This document shows, piece after piece, positions 28,371-41,074 of a stretch of DNA of 64,000 nt. Position numbers and translations under genes: made by a program. Positions within the stretch are counted from its first letter, which is position 1; each line of letters starts with the position of its first letter. This DNA comes from Apostichopus japonicus (Eukaryota; Echinodermata; Holothuroidea; Aspidochirotida; Stichopodidae). The stretch lies in the NCBI RefSeq assembly GCF_037975245.1, contig NC_092571.1:10115917-10179916 (forward strand), in the 5' to 3' direction. The notes beneath the pieces were generated by a model. That model worked only from the letters and a program-made list of their open reading frames with translations. It did no database searches and was not told where the DNA came from.

Positions 28371-28773
28371 CAGTGGCGGAGCGTCCATACAGTCAGAGGG
28401 GCGGATGCCCCCCCCCCCCTTACGGACTCAAATAGACTGCTGGCGCCCTTTTCAGCTTTTTACCACTTTTTACTTATTTGCGATTATTGACTTTTTTATT
28501 GCGCTCTCATCTACTTATTGACATTTGTCACATTTTGTTGGTGTAATTTTCTGACAAAATGGCGATGACACCTATTTATTCTTCGTTTATCTGCAAATAA
28601 GCAAGGCCCGGAAAGGGTAATTTCCGGCCATCTATGAGGTATCTTTACTCAAAAAGTTTCTGTACGCTCCGCGCCAACCTGTGGTGGCGCTCCGCTTAGA
28701 TATTGTCGAAAGCGCCCCCTACAGACCATTCTCGCCCCCCCCCCCCCGACCAATACCCCTAGCTCCGCCACTG
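28371..28773. mobile_element. hAT-type MITE with CAGTGGCGGAGC ends, copy 2
   Basis: Ends CAGTGGCGGAGC and GCTCCGCCACTG are exact inverted repeats. Flanking 8-mers ATCATACC and ATCAAACC agree at 7 of 8, as expected for a hAT target duplication. The two ends are clearly the same family as 24657-25454, with about 400 bp of the interior missing. A C homopolymer lies near 28409 and another near 28737; the right part carries GCGCCAACCTGTGGTGGCGC. Confidence 0.88.
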
Positions 28774-28774
28774 A

Positions 28775-30316
28775 TCAAACCGATTCTATGCAGCTAGCGG
28801 AGGCCACTCTGACATTGAACTTCTGTTGTTGGTACAAGACCACAGATGTGGTTTATAGTCTTTGCCCGATTTACAATGTCTCAAGTGGTTAAAATGGCAT
28901 GCAAATGTGGCCAGAGAAAAAAATAACCAAATCGGAGGGCGCTCTTGTTAGCTGACATTTATAGTTTCTTTGTTCTACTTACATTCAGAGCCATGTATAT
29001 ACCACTTTGTTTCCATTAATGTCAGATGAATAACCTGGCATTTTTCGAAGCCTTAACGTGTTGAGATGTTTCATCCTATCATGCCAAATTCTGAGAGGCT
29101 ATTGACCGCCCCCACCCCCCTTCGCAGTAGTACACTGCATGATGTTGGTGCGTAGAAGAGTTTTGCATGAGCATTGCCTTTTTCCAAACTTAAATGATTG
29201 GGCCCTTGTTTAGCATGAGGGCTGTTATAGATGCAACTTTCCGAGATTTCCCTACGAAAACACTTGGGGTGTGGCAAAGAGTAAATGTTATTCATAAATC
29301 CCCTCCCTAAATATATAGTAATATTTTTTGTGTTAACATTGAACATGGACCCTCACACATATTCATTGTAACATTGAATATCATGTGGTATCCATACACT
29401 TGCAAAGTCATTCACATCCAGTGTGAGGGAATGAGAAGGGGTGGGGGGAGACATACCCAAAAGTTTCTGCTCAGTATGTGCGGTAGACATGCTGACGGAT
29501 TTACAGTGTACAGGGTGGCTGCAATGCCCCCCCCCCCCATTCCCAGTGGCAACATTTCAAAGGCGAGTTTTTTTCTTTTCATTCACAAAAATAGTAAAGT
29601 ACGACTTTTCCTCCATCACACCTCATCTTCGTCTTTGCTCGTTTCATTCCGTGGCATCTATCCCCTTCATCCAATTTTGCACCCCAAACAAATCAATCAG
29701 GAGTTTGGATTGAAGCAGACTGAATTGTTTGTCACTTTATCTGAATATTCAACGTGACAGCATCATGGTTTGCTGGTGACCGTGTTCCAAGAATCCATTA
29801 GCTTTGTGTCATAGTTGTCACAACATCAAATAATGTTATAGCATCACGGGCAATTGGGGTCATCGACTAAATTTTAAAATATTTTTTGCTTGGGAGCACC
29901 ATGACAAGATTTTAGTCTCTTCACTAATAATGAACATGTCAAGAATGAGGATTTCCATCCATCTGTGAATAATAGTTAATGAAATAAACAATCAAATACA
30001 ATTATTAATTGCAACTTGAGTTTATTGAAAGCACCAAGTACAGTCCTCTTGTTGCAATGTCACCAGATTCAAGTATTGCATTTATTCACCACAAATATGC
30101 TGTGATATCATTAGAATAACAAAACAAATTGCTGCTTTTTCCAGCAACTGGATCGTAAGTAGGAATATGCAAGAACAAAGCACACATACTTGTTTACATA
30201 TGAAAATGAAAATTTACATGCAAGGAGTTTGTCAAACTGAAACACAACCAGCTATGGTATTTTCCAGATACATTTGGCATGGCAAAGTACTGTCAACCAG
30301 AATGAAAACATTTCAT
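28775..30316. other. Intergenic, no gene seen
   Basis: No gene or complete repeat recognised. The open frames at 29374-29757 and 29441-29713 run across a C homopolymer (near 29526) and have no recognisable domain. Confidence 0.4.
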
Positions 30317-30766
30317 GGTTCCTTGCTGCTGCTCATTGATCTGCAGGGAACACTCCAAGTATGTAATGATGAAGCAAGATCAATAATTAGCCTTGTTAAG
30401 TTATTAGTCATACAAACAAAGCCACCTCCTCATAAATACACACGTTATCAATTGCAACACGCATCGCCATGTGTAGGCTACCTACAGTACCAATAACACA
30501 CTCACCTCTGATGAAACTGACTTATGATTGTCTAGTTATATTGCAATTTGAAGATTTTGATGTTTGACCATGTCACCTCATGAACAATTATAATATGAGC
30601 ACCAAAATCAATAGGGTTTATCCACTCATTATGAACCACACACCCACCAAGTATGGCGTTGACCAATCATTCCCTTGTTCAGTTATTATGCACACAATTT
30701 TAAGTGTCACACACACACACACACCGACCTGACTACAAAGGTTCCTTTGCTTTCAGCAAGGAATGA
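30317..30766 (+). mobile_element. Hairpin-ended element, eroded copy B
   Basis: The right end has a CA microsatellite (about 30710-30724), about 15 nt of spacer, then GGTTCCTTTGC, a short loop and GCAAGGAAT: a hairpin in the same place as in copies A (17839-17867) and C (40388-40414). A matching GGTTCCTTGC occurs at 30317-30326 and may be the left end. The interior includes CACCCACCAAGTATGG, like the repeats at 10430 and 46155-46990. The left end is less certain than in A and C. Confidence 0.4.
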
Positions 30767-32317
30767 AACACTATAAATAGCCATACACGAAATGCCTAAA
30801 ACTTTAAATTTGCTGTTGTGTTTTGATCCAGGCACAATGCAACAAGATATTTCTTGTTAATTAAACAAAGAGGTCTTTGCATACTGACTGGACAGCAAGG
30901 AAAATGTTAATTGAATGTCAAGACTGACTGAAAGCACAATGGCTATGTTCAGAAAATAGCATAATATGAACCATGCTAAAGGATAACTACTGTATTTCAT
31001 GCCGCAACAAATACCTTTTCACAGTGAAAAAAACTTTTTAGACTAAATAGATCTGTCAATAAATGTACAGAACATATGGCACCTGTGATTGCAAAGGGCA
31101 TATTTTTATTAATTAACTAAAATTATGTTCTCAATGGTAGTGTCATACACCTTCAGCTATGATTTTGAAATGGCCAATGACCAACAGAATCAGAACTGAT
31201 GATGATGAAGACGACCACAATGATTGGTTCATATTTTATGCCACTGAACCAAAAATTGGATTGCAAGTTCTTGATTATTTGACCAAATGCTTTTGAATGA
31301 CATGGCGTTCTCTTGGATCTCATGCTGATCACCTGTCACAATTTCATAAAAATAGCTCAATACACTGTCCAAACAAGAATTACAATCACTGCAGTTTACA
31401 AAATCATTACAAACTAGAAGGGCTTCCAATTGCATCCACAAAAATCCATCAAAAACATGTAGCCTAAGTGCAGAATAACATGTGAAGTGAGAACTTGGTA
31501 ATCTTTTTCAAAGTTGCAGACAATACGCTGCACATTGTTAGACGGTGACATACTGTAGGGCAAACAATGGGGCTTTAGACATATTGTGAAATCACCTTTG
31601 GGTAAGCACGACCCCTACTCCTTGGATCCACCAGTAAAACACTAAGTATTACTCCTAGGCCCTAGGATAGCATTAATTATTCAAATACGAGAGTGAATAG
31701 CCTTGACACTGACAGTACAGTTTACAGGCCTAGGCTTTGTAAGGCTAACACAGTTACATTCCAATCCTAACAAGTAACATGCAGTTACTAGTCAGTAGTA
31801 TACTATTAGTGGCATAGTACAGTAATAGGTAGGCTGTATCGAATTTCTTCATCACTTCCAAAGCGCCCGAATCGACCTATCGCCATTGCATATATCTGTA
31901 AACTACATGTGAGCAGTACTCCTTCAACTTAACTATACACGATTGGAGTCGGGCTGGAATTCGCCACTCTTCTCGACTACGCAATGCACTATGTTTCCAT
32001 CTATGGGCGCAGACATCTTGATTAGGGGTGCTTGGCAGCGATTGGCTGAAACCCCAAACCTTCTCTAAGATCTATTTTGATTGGTGCGTCACCCTCCTCT
32101 TCTCGTGCAATGACAGGTTCTCTAATTTAAAAATTAATGCCAGAGACTCCTTTTTCATTGTGGAATGGAATAGGCCTAATCTTATAGTTGAAATTGTTCA
32201 GAACTGCAGATGCCTTACAGCAACATACAAATCAAAAATGTAAAGTTTTGCACAGTCAGCATATCAAAGTACTGTAAGCACAGACTAATATTTTTAGATC
32301 CGCCTTCAATCTCTAAC
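30767..32317. other. Intergenic; possible unrecognised minus-strand gene
   Basis: A CpG-richer stretch at about 31850-32100, with CCAAT-type motifs (GATTGGCTGA at 32040, GATTGGTGCG at 32079), looks promoter-like. On the minus strand an ATG at 32014-32012 in good context (AAGATGTC) opens a 27-codon frame starting MSAPIDGNIVHCVVEKSGEF. Further down a 70-codon frame (31441-31229) follows a good acceptor (CTGCACTTAG at about 31465). Their phases do not join directly, so a missing middle exon would be needed. No family recognised. Confidence 0.25.
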
Positions 32318-32389
32318 GGCTTGTTGGTCTAGTGGCATGATTCTCGCTTAGGGTGCGAGAGGTCCCGGGTTCGATTCCCGGATAAGCCC
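32318..32389 (+). tRNA. trnP-AGG: tRNA-Pro (anticodon AGG)
   Basis: The 72-nt sequence folds as a cloverleaf. Acceptor stem GGCTTGT pairs with ATAAGCC (one G-U). The anticodon stem CTCGC/GCGAG holds loop TTAGGGT with anticodon AGG at 32350-32352. The T stem CCGGG/CCCGG holds loop TTCGATT. Internal promoters are intact (A box TGGTCTAGTGG, B box GGTTCGATTCC). A T-run (32397-32401) shortly downstream serves as polymerase III terminator. No intron. It appears functional and stands alone in this window. Confidence 0.97.
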
Positions 32390-35300
32390 CGTGATATTTT
32401 TGCGCACGTTCTTTCCAATTTTTTTTTCCTTCTATGATTAGGAGTTACATATGCGAAGGCGTGCCCTTCATGTGCTACAATCTTGAAATTTAAATGTATT
32501 TAGCATGATTAAATCTTGGGTTTAGACAGCCATAGGTATAGTATTTAAAATTTAAAGCGAGGAATAATTGATTTGTTACCTATATTTTGTTTCCGGCTAT
32601 TTTACACTCAGGGGAAGATTTGGCGTTTGTACACTTTGTAGAAAATGATCCCATTTACTCAGCGGTGTAACCAGACTTTTTTTCATCATTGGAGAGGGGG
32701 AGGGGGGGGGGCGAAGAGTTCAATTAGATAAACTGAAAAATATGAAAAATGATACATTGGTGGCATGTTGACGTTTGGGTTCAATATTCCGTCCTTTCAA
32801 TAGCTTTGTCTGAAGTTCTCATTCTCTCGAGTGGTGAGGGGGGAGGGGCGGGGGTAGTAACGCGCGCGACCAGTTCGGTCATTTTAGGTACTTTTGCCAT
32901 AAGCCCCATTCCCAATTTTAGCCATGTAAAATTATATCAAAATGTTGAAAATACTGAATATGATTAGGTTAATGATTGATTCGTTCGGTAGGATTTTTTT
33001 TCAAGTAGGTATTTAACTCCGACTCAAAATAGAGGCTAATTCTATGGTGACCTAGTTAAAGATCAGTAATACAAAAGAAACAGTACGATGGCATCACGGT
33101 TAGATACAAGTTTGAAGTTTACATCTTACAGCAGGTTCTCGATTTCTGTTCTTGGTAGCTTCGGCCAGGCAGCGTGCGATGTTAGTCCCGAAGATGAAAG
33201 ATAGAAACTTGGTGGAACGGTGATGATGTTGAATATGTCCGAAACAAGTGAACTCATTGAAGTTTGTCGAGGATTATCCGCGGTGTACCATCCCTTTGTC
33301 AGCGTCCGCTCCTTTGTCGTCGTCCAGGGGGTGAGTTGCGGTTGAAAGAGTCTGGGCATGGTACGTCTGTATCTCCAGGGGTTAGTGGAAGGGGTCATCC
33401 GTCTCCTGTGGTCTATCTTTGCTCTATTCATTTGTCCATTTAAACTGTGTCTACCCGTCTCTCTTAATGTGTTCTTAAGTTGATTGCCTTTCAGTTAGCC
33501 TCTGAAGAAGTGATATTTTGTCATTGTTTTTCCTTGTTTTAAATAATTTCTCCTTTTGGTTTTATTAAGTTTGATCCGTGGGTCACATGGTTTAATTCAG
33601 TCGGCTAGGACAAGGAGGTGGACTTGTCTGGATCAGACAACTGCTTCCCAGGCTGATATTTGGCGATTTCGGGTTTCCTACATGAACTGGTGCGCTACTT
33701 GTGTTTGACAAGGTTTGGTCCATGCCAAATGGTAAAACTTAACCGGCTGGGAGGGGGTACTTTAGTCAACTCCTTTCCAACCTGATATTTTGTCAGTTTA
33801 TCAATTTTTGTTCCATGATAAACTGGTGTGCTCCTTTCTTTTTGAGTTTGGTCTAAGGGTTTGATGGGATGAATTCAACAGACTGGGAAGGGGAACTTTC
33901 AGGAGGACCTGGGATCTAGACCCAACCTCTCGGCTGCAGCTGACAAACGTTTTGTGAATGACTTAGATGGTCTTAGTAACATGAAGGGGTCATACTGGAT
34001 GGGGATGGGGGATCTTCAATAAGGTACATGTATATCCAAATATCCACCTTGTACTTTGAGCCATTATTTTTACAATGCAAGGTACCACACACACCTGCCA
34101 TAACCTAAGCAATGATTCCTTTTGCCTTCGACAAAAAGAATAAATAACAACATAGACAATGTTTTCTAAATTATCATTTGACATGTATTGAGCAATAGGC
34201 AATTTTAATTATAGCTCTTCAATTTGAGTAATGAAAAGGCAGTGACATCTTCCTTGGTATAATATAAATGCTAAAATCAGACCTGGCTATTTCAGCAAGA
34301 ACATTATCCAAGGATCACTAAGAGTCACAATAAAAAACCAATCCCCTTCAAATATATAATAACCCGACAGACCTAACATACAGAAGACAAACAATCACAA
34401 CTGGGCATTGTAAGATATCTTGATGATAATTACAGCATGCAAAACCTGGTGAAAAAGGAAGTCTTTGGTACTGCAAACTGAATGTTTATACTAAAACAAT
34501 GTCCCAAGAGAATCGCACCTTCAGTTTTATTTTCTCTGCACAGTAGCAACCTCAAACCTATCAATGCCCTAATATGCTGGATATCTTGGTTATTGATGAA
34601 ATCAGTTTACAGCTACGTTCCATTCGATAGAAATTAAAACTGTCCAGTCGAGAGGTATGCCCAATTGCAGAAGATTGTTACCACAGTATAGGGAAGGGAA
34701 AATCTACGAGTGACGTTGTGCTCCGTTAGGTAAAAAGCATGAATATCACATATAACTAACCAAATGGTCTCTTTCATATATTAAAGCAGACTTCAAACAT
34801 ATCAGCCAAATCTGTCAGTCCATGACAAAAGTTTGAATGCTAGTATAATAATCTAAGTATTTGTTGTAACTCTCCTGTAATACATAAGGGAACTGTTCAG
34901 TAAAATGCTTCTGCAAACATCTTTTCTCTTATTTTGATTATTTAGAACAGGTTATAATCAAATTATGGAAATAAAGTAGAGCTGTGTAAAACTTATTAGT
35001 ACGTTATTTGGATTGTGGCTGAAAATATATAACTTGTATGATACATAGTTTCCCAAACATTGTGAAGTGTCCTCACTTTTGTTAACTTGCATCTTCAGTT
35101 TAAAACACAATTTTATGAGATCACTGTATGGGATATTTTATGATTTCAGAAGAAAGTTAAAATGAAAACACTAAGGATTACTTACTACATTAAATTATTA
35201 TCCGTTATATTACAAAGAAACATCACACATAGAGTGAGAGAGAACAGATTAAATGAATTTAGGGGAGATGAGTACATTCAGTATAATCCTCTCCCTTTCC

Positions 35301-35967
35301 TCTGAAAACAGCAACTAATTGAAGTAGAAGTAATGACACAGATTCATCATCTGTATCCATCATTCCCAGATCACCATGGTGATGCTAAACATACACAAAT
35401 ATGGCCGTATTAATACAGTAAACTAAATGAAAAAAAAAAACATCTGTAATCCCAAATCAGGTACATAGCAAATAAATACAGTCCATTCTCAATATTTTGT
35501 TTATTTTTTTATTAAAGATAAAAGGTTTGTTTGCCTGTAAAGAAACTTTTTTTATTTATGCAGCATTTTCATGAGTTTCAATGCACTTGAAGTATAATAT
35601 CATACTTACTAACTACGTATGCTCAGAATGTTCAGAGACGTAGTGAGTGCAAATAACATGTCATCAAACTTTTTTTTCTGACTTTTCCTTATAATATAAC
35701 TGGATACATAGTTCTCTTGTTTACTATACCTGGCAATTCATTCAAAAAAATTACTTTCTTGCAATTTTCATAAAGGAAAACAAAAGAATTTGCCAACATT
35801 CTTTCCTTCCTAACAAGAATCTCTCCAGTTATAATAGTACACCATTTGTAAAATCTTTCAGCTTAGAAAATGGTTGTAGAGAGAAAGAAAACAAAAGAGG
35901 AATATGTAAATAATCTACACTCATGAAGGAAAAGCTGACGAGGTTTCTCCAGACTAGTTGTGTTTCT
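32390..35967. other. Intergenic and RER1 3' flank, no gene seen
   Basis: No gene recognised. G-rich stretches near 32695-32715 and 32838-32855 may be MITE remnants. At 33496-33511 is TTAGCCTCTGAAGAAG, identical to the first half of the hammerhead-like insert at 27821 but without the second half. At about 34086-34141 a CA stretch is followed by GATTCCTTTTGCC and an imperfectly complementary arm, an eroded relative of the hairpin-ended elements. The RER1 3' UTR begins at 35967 and runs leftward. Confidence 0.4.
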
Positions 35968-38900
35968 TCATTGTATAACATCTCCTGTATCTTCTTTGCC
36001 CTTGTATTTTGTTTTGCCTCTCGACCATGGGAGATACCTGTATTTAATCATGTGCTGCACAGAGAGAGAGAGAGGGAAAAAAATACCAAATATATAGAGA
36101 TTGAACAGCAAAATGAATGGTTGGCTTGAATGGGATTAAATGCAAACAATTTCTCACAGGTGTTCTACTCATAACACCTAAGGTTGACATGTACAGTAAT
36201 ATACATGTTTGAGTAGTTGCATAAGAACTTTATTTCAGAATACATAAAATATGTCTATTTCCTAATACATCTTCTGAACAAACAGCATCATGATTACATA
36301 GGTTACGATCATCATCGAAACCAAAAATAAGATTCTTGCGCTAACAACAGCGGATCCACATATCACATATGTAGTTAATCCAAAGGTTACTTTTTAAAAT
36401 TCATTTTTAGTCATTTACCTTTGGATGATGTATCATGATTTTGAACCAAGATAAAATACATATATGACACATTTGGAGTTGTTGTTGTGCTCACAAGGTT
36501 TCAGAACTTGACTAGTTGACTTGAAGTAACCTTTGGCTGCTATGCCAAAGTCTAAATCTCTGTTACTCACCAAACTGGAACTACACATTACAAAGATTAT
36601 TGAAGCTTTATTTAGGGGGGTTATTGTGCTGACAGGACTTCAGATTATGGTGACCTCAAAAGCTAGGAAAAGAATAATTAGTTAATTCCTCATGCATCAC
36701 TACAAATCTGCTAACAATGTCAGAGTAATGCTATTGCCTATTTTATGCATATTCTCACTTAAATGCATATTTAAGGTTGCCAACTTCCGAGAGAGTTACT
36801 GTTTTCATGAACAGCTGTTATTAGATATTATTGCATCCATCTTGCTACTTAAGATAGTAAACAATGCTTACCTCTATTTGTCTTCTCATTGTCAGGAAAA
36901 ATAGGATGAAAAAGTACATGACCAATATCGGCCAGAAGACAGGCACATTGAAGATGTCAAAGAATGTGCAGAATGAAGCTATCACTATTGACTTGGTTGC
37001 AGAATACCTGAAGACCAAAAGAAACAGAGCATGGTTGTGGAATTTGATTAACTTCTTCTATTTTGAGAAAACAGACTAAAAGTGGTAGCACATTAAAAAT
37101 ATTTGAGGGTGGGGCCTGTGGTTGAAAATGAGAGAAGAGGTAGTGGCCACCCCAATCAACAGAGGCTTGTTCAACATGAGCAGGGACATTGACTAGCCAT
37201 TAGGCTTTATTGTCTGAGATAAGTGAGATCTAACTAACTAAACTGACCTAACAGCTACTTGGCACTGCTTTTGCAATGAAAGTTAAACAACCTAATTAAT
37301 GAAAAATAGACTGGGATGTGCACTGTAATCGTACATTTTGGTTAGTCTAACAAGACAAAGTGAATAATTCATCTGCATTTCTTAAAATATGTAATTGTTA
37401 ACAAACGAGAATGTCCGGAGATGCATACTCGAAACTAGTGTTGCACTTATATGGCTAATATCGCATTTGACCAATATCCTATAATTTAGATCCCATTGTC
37501 AGCCAATACAGATCCAATGTAGATATTGGACGGGAAAAAAAAGAAAAGTGCCTTAGCAAACATTGCTTGCTCTTCACCAGATTAGCAATATATGGTCCTA
37601 CAGTAAGTCTTCATTAATAGTACCCAGCAGCCACTGCTCCTATTTGTTAAGTTTGCTTGGGAAAATGACAAATATTTGTGAAAACACTATATCAGATCAT
37701 GATGACATTATCAGTAATACATGCACATTTTACCGATACCAATAATACATGTTGATCATCTGTTTCACACAAAGTAGTGAAACAATTCTTTTTGAGAAAA
37801 CTTTGGGGCATTCCCACAATTATAAAACTTACTATCTGATAGTGTCTTACCAAAATTTAAATTCAGGAAGTCTTCTTATGAAAGGACGAAATTCTTCGTT
37901 TGCTTTTGTGGGTAGTGTAGGACCATCATCCTCTGCGATAAAGCACAAAAAAACATATTCCACAAATTAACAGCAATATATTTTTTGATGTTGGAATTAA
38001 TAAAAAGTATTACCTTGTAGAAAATTCTTCCATCATCCAGTCTCATATGAAACCATGCTACTGATTTGATTTGGCCTATTCCCCCCCCCCCTCCCCCCAA
38101 CCCCAAATAATAGCGTTATTATCATGCATGCTGGAGAATGCGCTACATACCTACAAGTCTCAGTAACAAAGTTCATATAAGCTGTGCTTTGATTTCAATT
38201 GCCATTTAGTGACTAACAAACATCAGGTCTACTTCTACGGTCTGGATACACATGGTTCAATTAACCTACAAATTTGGCATCCAACATGTCTACAGACCTT
38301 GCCTTGTAGCCCCATATGACCTATCCTACTTGTAACTCATGTTGGATATTGTGAAAACATTACATAAAACTGGAGAGCCACTTTTCACAGACATGTCCAC
38401 CATTCATCTTCAAAAAAACCTGGCATAGGTTGATAGTCTTTGGGACATTTTGAAAGGTCTTCCTTGGTGATCAATGAGCATATCAAGATAAGTCAGATTT
38501 AAGTGCATCAGTATTTTAACAGACCGTACAAGAATTTTGTGAACCACTATACCTGAGTCTTCTGTGATAACCGGTTCCATTTTTGGTGTGAGGAATGCAA
38601 TAAAGAGATTTAGCTGATAAATTCCCAGTGCATATGTAACAATGTACCAGCCCTGCAATGGCAAAAATGACACAGATATATAACATAATCAAATACAATT
38701 TACAAAATTACATAATTTACAACATATCACCTTATAGAAGAGAATCGGAACAAAAGTTAAATGGAGAACTTCACAAAGCCAACAGAGCAGAGCTCATCAC
38801 TCAGGAGTGACATGTCATGTTACTTTTGATAACAATAGATGGCAATTGATAACAATATATAACAATAAAAGATAACAATACATAACGATAGTAGATAACA

Positions 38901-41074
38901 ATAGATAACAACAAAGACAACAATAGATAACAATAGACTACAATGTTTGAAAGGATTCTGCCAAAAAGAGATCAAACATGTAAGGTTTGAAAAATATTGC
39001 ACAGCTTGCCTTAGGTGATTGACACATGGTTTCATCACAGTATGCAAGAGCACAGTACAAATGTGATATATTTGGCTTATTATTCGGAATACTATAGACA
39101 CTCTGATAGAGGAAAAATATAGTCTTAAATAAATATTGAATCCAAAGGAATTCTATTATCTAAAGGAGAAATATACCCTAGCCGTTTCTGCTTATATAGT
39201 ACTGTTTTGCAGTTTGCTCTTTTCGACAGAAGCAACACAAATGCTTGAAAACATTTCTTCAACGTTAAAAATCGACTTAATTGTCACCCATAGCATTCGC
39301 CATTTTTTATGAGCCACATATTGCACTTCAAGTGTTGCAAATACCAACAAGAATCAAAATAGCACAAGCGAAGAGAAAAAATTATATTGTGTTAGATAAA
39401 GTCTTTCATTTATAATGCATTATAAAAGGTTTTAACAGTAGCAAAATATTTTCCGAGTGTCATATGTTCTTTTTTAATATCCTGGGTTTTATGACAGGTG
39501 TACTCGCACAACATTCAAACCTTCTAAACATAACATTTCCTACATTTTCTAACATTTCCTAGCTCACGATAACTTAGGCAATATCTATTCATTTTTGAAG
39601 CGCCCTCGTTATTGAAAGATGCATACTGGCCGCCAACACAGTAGGTGTGGAAAAATAATCACACACTTGAGACAATATATCTTGTTGCCATAAGTCTGGC
39701 CTATTTATTGGGGTTGAGTGAATAAAATAGCCAAATGTAAACATCACATTTATCTACAAAGCAATACTTCTTATTGAAAACATTAATCCAAAGAAAGTGT
39801 GAACAAAGGTCTAAACCACAGTGAACAATTTTCTCTGGGCTCAGTGTAGTCATGAATTCACCTAACGGTGAAGCAATTAATGATTCTAGGGCATCTGTTT
39901 AATGTGTCCATTTGAATAGCTCACTCTGCACTTGAAATGTTATTTGACAGCAACTTTAAAGTGAGAAACCTGAAATGGTGATGTCTACAGAAAGCATTAC
40001 ATAGTTGTGATAGGCATAGTGATTGCATAACATTTGAAGCCCATCATGATATAATCTAATTTACAGTTATGAATAGAAGAGGGTCAATACAAGATCAAAT
40101 ATTCACTAGTATCATTCCACTTACTTGTAAGAAGAAAACCCTTCCCAAGTAGCAAAATTCCAGCAGCAGGGTTGCAACCCACCTTGCAGGACTGTGTGGT
40201 ACTGATCTATCTAAATATGTCTGGTATCTCTGAAATTAGAAGGAAATCAAATAAAATAGTCATATATGTAAAACCAGAAAGCCAGCTGGCTTTGAGATTC
40301 CTTGCCATATAACTTCATATAACTAGCTGACTAGCATTAATGAGAAGGTATCACATACACACATACCCACAGCATCAACATTGCATAGATTCCTTCTGCC
40401 TTAGGCAAGGAATCAAAAACAAGTACTGCATCTTCAAAGCAACTACAAAAATGTCATAACTTCAAACGTCCTCATTCTTACTGGCATATCAAAACGATGA
40501 ATATGTAGGAAAATGCCAGTGCAATTCATGTGAATCCATTCAGACTGAATACTATGTAGCTCTTATTCCTGGAAGTTAACAGGGAATGACAAACAATAGG
40601 CGGACTCAATTGCTCATTACTTTCTCTCCACAGAAGAATTTAAGAAATCAAAAACAATAAAAAATATACAATACAATGGGGGCGGTAAATGAGAAAAATG
40701 TTAGTCAAAGTTAGGTTAAATACAATTGGGACAATGCGGTACACACACTGACTTACCAATCAAATATCACATTATGTAGTTTTTCTTTGTCTTTTCACTC
40801 AACATTGCAATTTGTAAAGGAAAAAATACTTCTTAGTTCAAGTTTGGGTGATCAATGAAGAAATACTACAGTACAATTTAATCATCTTGATTCTGTGAAT
40901 ACCATAGCAATTTAATCATCATAATAATAATCATCATAATATTTTAATGAAATTTCATGAAAGATTTACATGCAAACATTCCATGAAAGTACAAAGTACC
41001 TGACTCATCCCAGTGAAAAATCTAGAAAGAAATCCTGGCTGACTTGACACCACATCAGAAGGATCTGGCTCCAT
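35968..41074 (-). CDS. RER1: RER1, ER retrieval receptor (six exons, complete)
   Basis: Four-pass membrane protein of the early Golgi that returns ER membrane proteins and unassembled subunits to the ER. Exons in transcript order: 41074-41000, 40229-40125, 38652-38553, 37932-37851, 37007-36872, 36054-35968. All junctions are GT-AG with agreeing phases (0,0,1,2,0). The product is 194 aa (human 196). Signatures: [15 protein letters not shown] near the N-terminus, [21 protein letters not shown] (membrane pair), [20 protein letters not shown] loop, [37 protein letters not shown] and HMIKYRYLP at the cytosolic tail. The first 22 residues diverge, as usual. A 5' UTR intron is likely (acceptor at 41112, candidate donor at 43206). 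Confidence 0.97.
38826..38945. repeat. GATAACAATA short tandem repeat
   Basis: Imperfect tandem copies of (GA)TAACAATA over about 120 bp in an RER1 intron. The minus-strand frame across it is low-complexity and is not a gene. Confidence 0.8.
40295..40414 (+). mobile_element. Hairpin-ended element, copy C (120 bp)
   Basis: Left end GATTCCTTGCC (40295-40305) is the perfect inverse of right end GGCAAGGAATC (40404-40414). A third copy with one extra base, GATTCCTTCTGCC (40388-40400), forms a hairpin with the right end. A CACATACACACATACCCAC tract precedes it. This is the same plan as copy A, with two base changes in the 11-mer, present in all three positions. It lies in an RER1 intron. Confidence 0.65.

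Noticed and set aside
29374-29757. 127-codon plus-strand frame
   Set aside because: No domain; passes through a C-run; no splice or promoter context.
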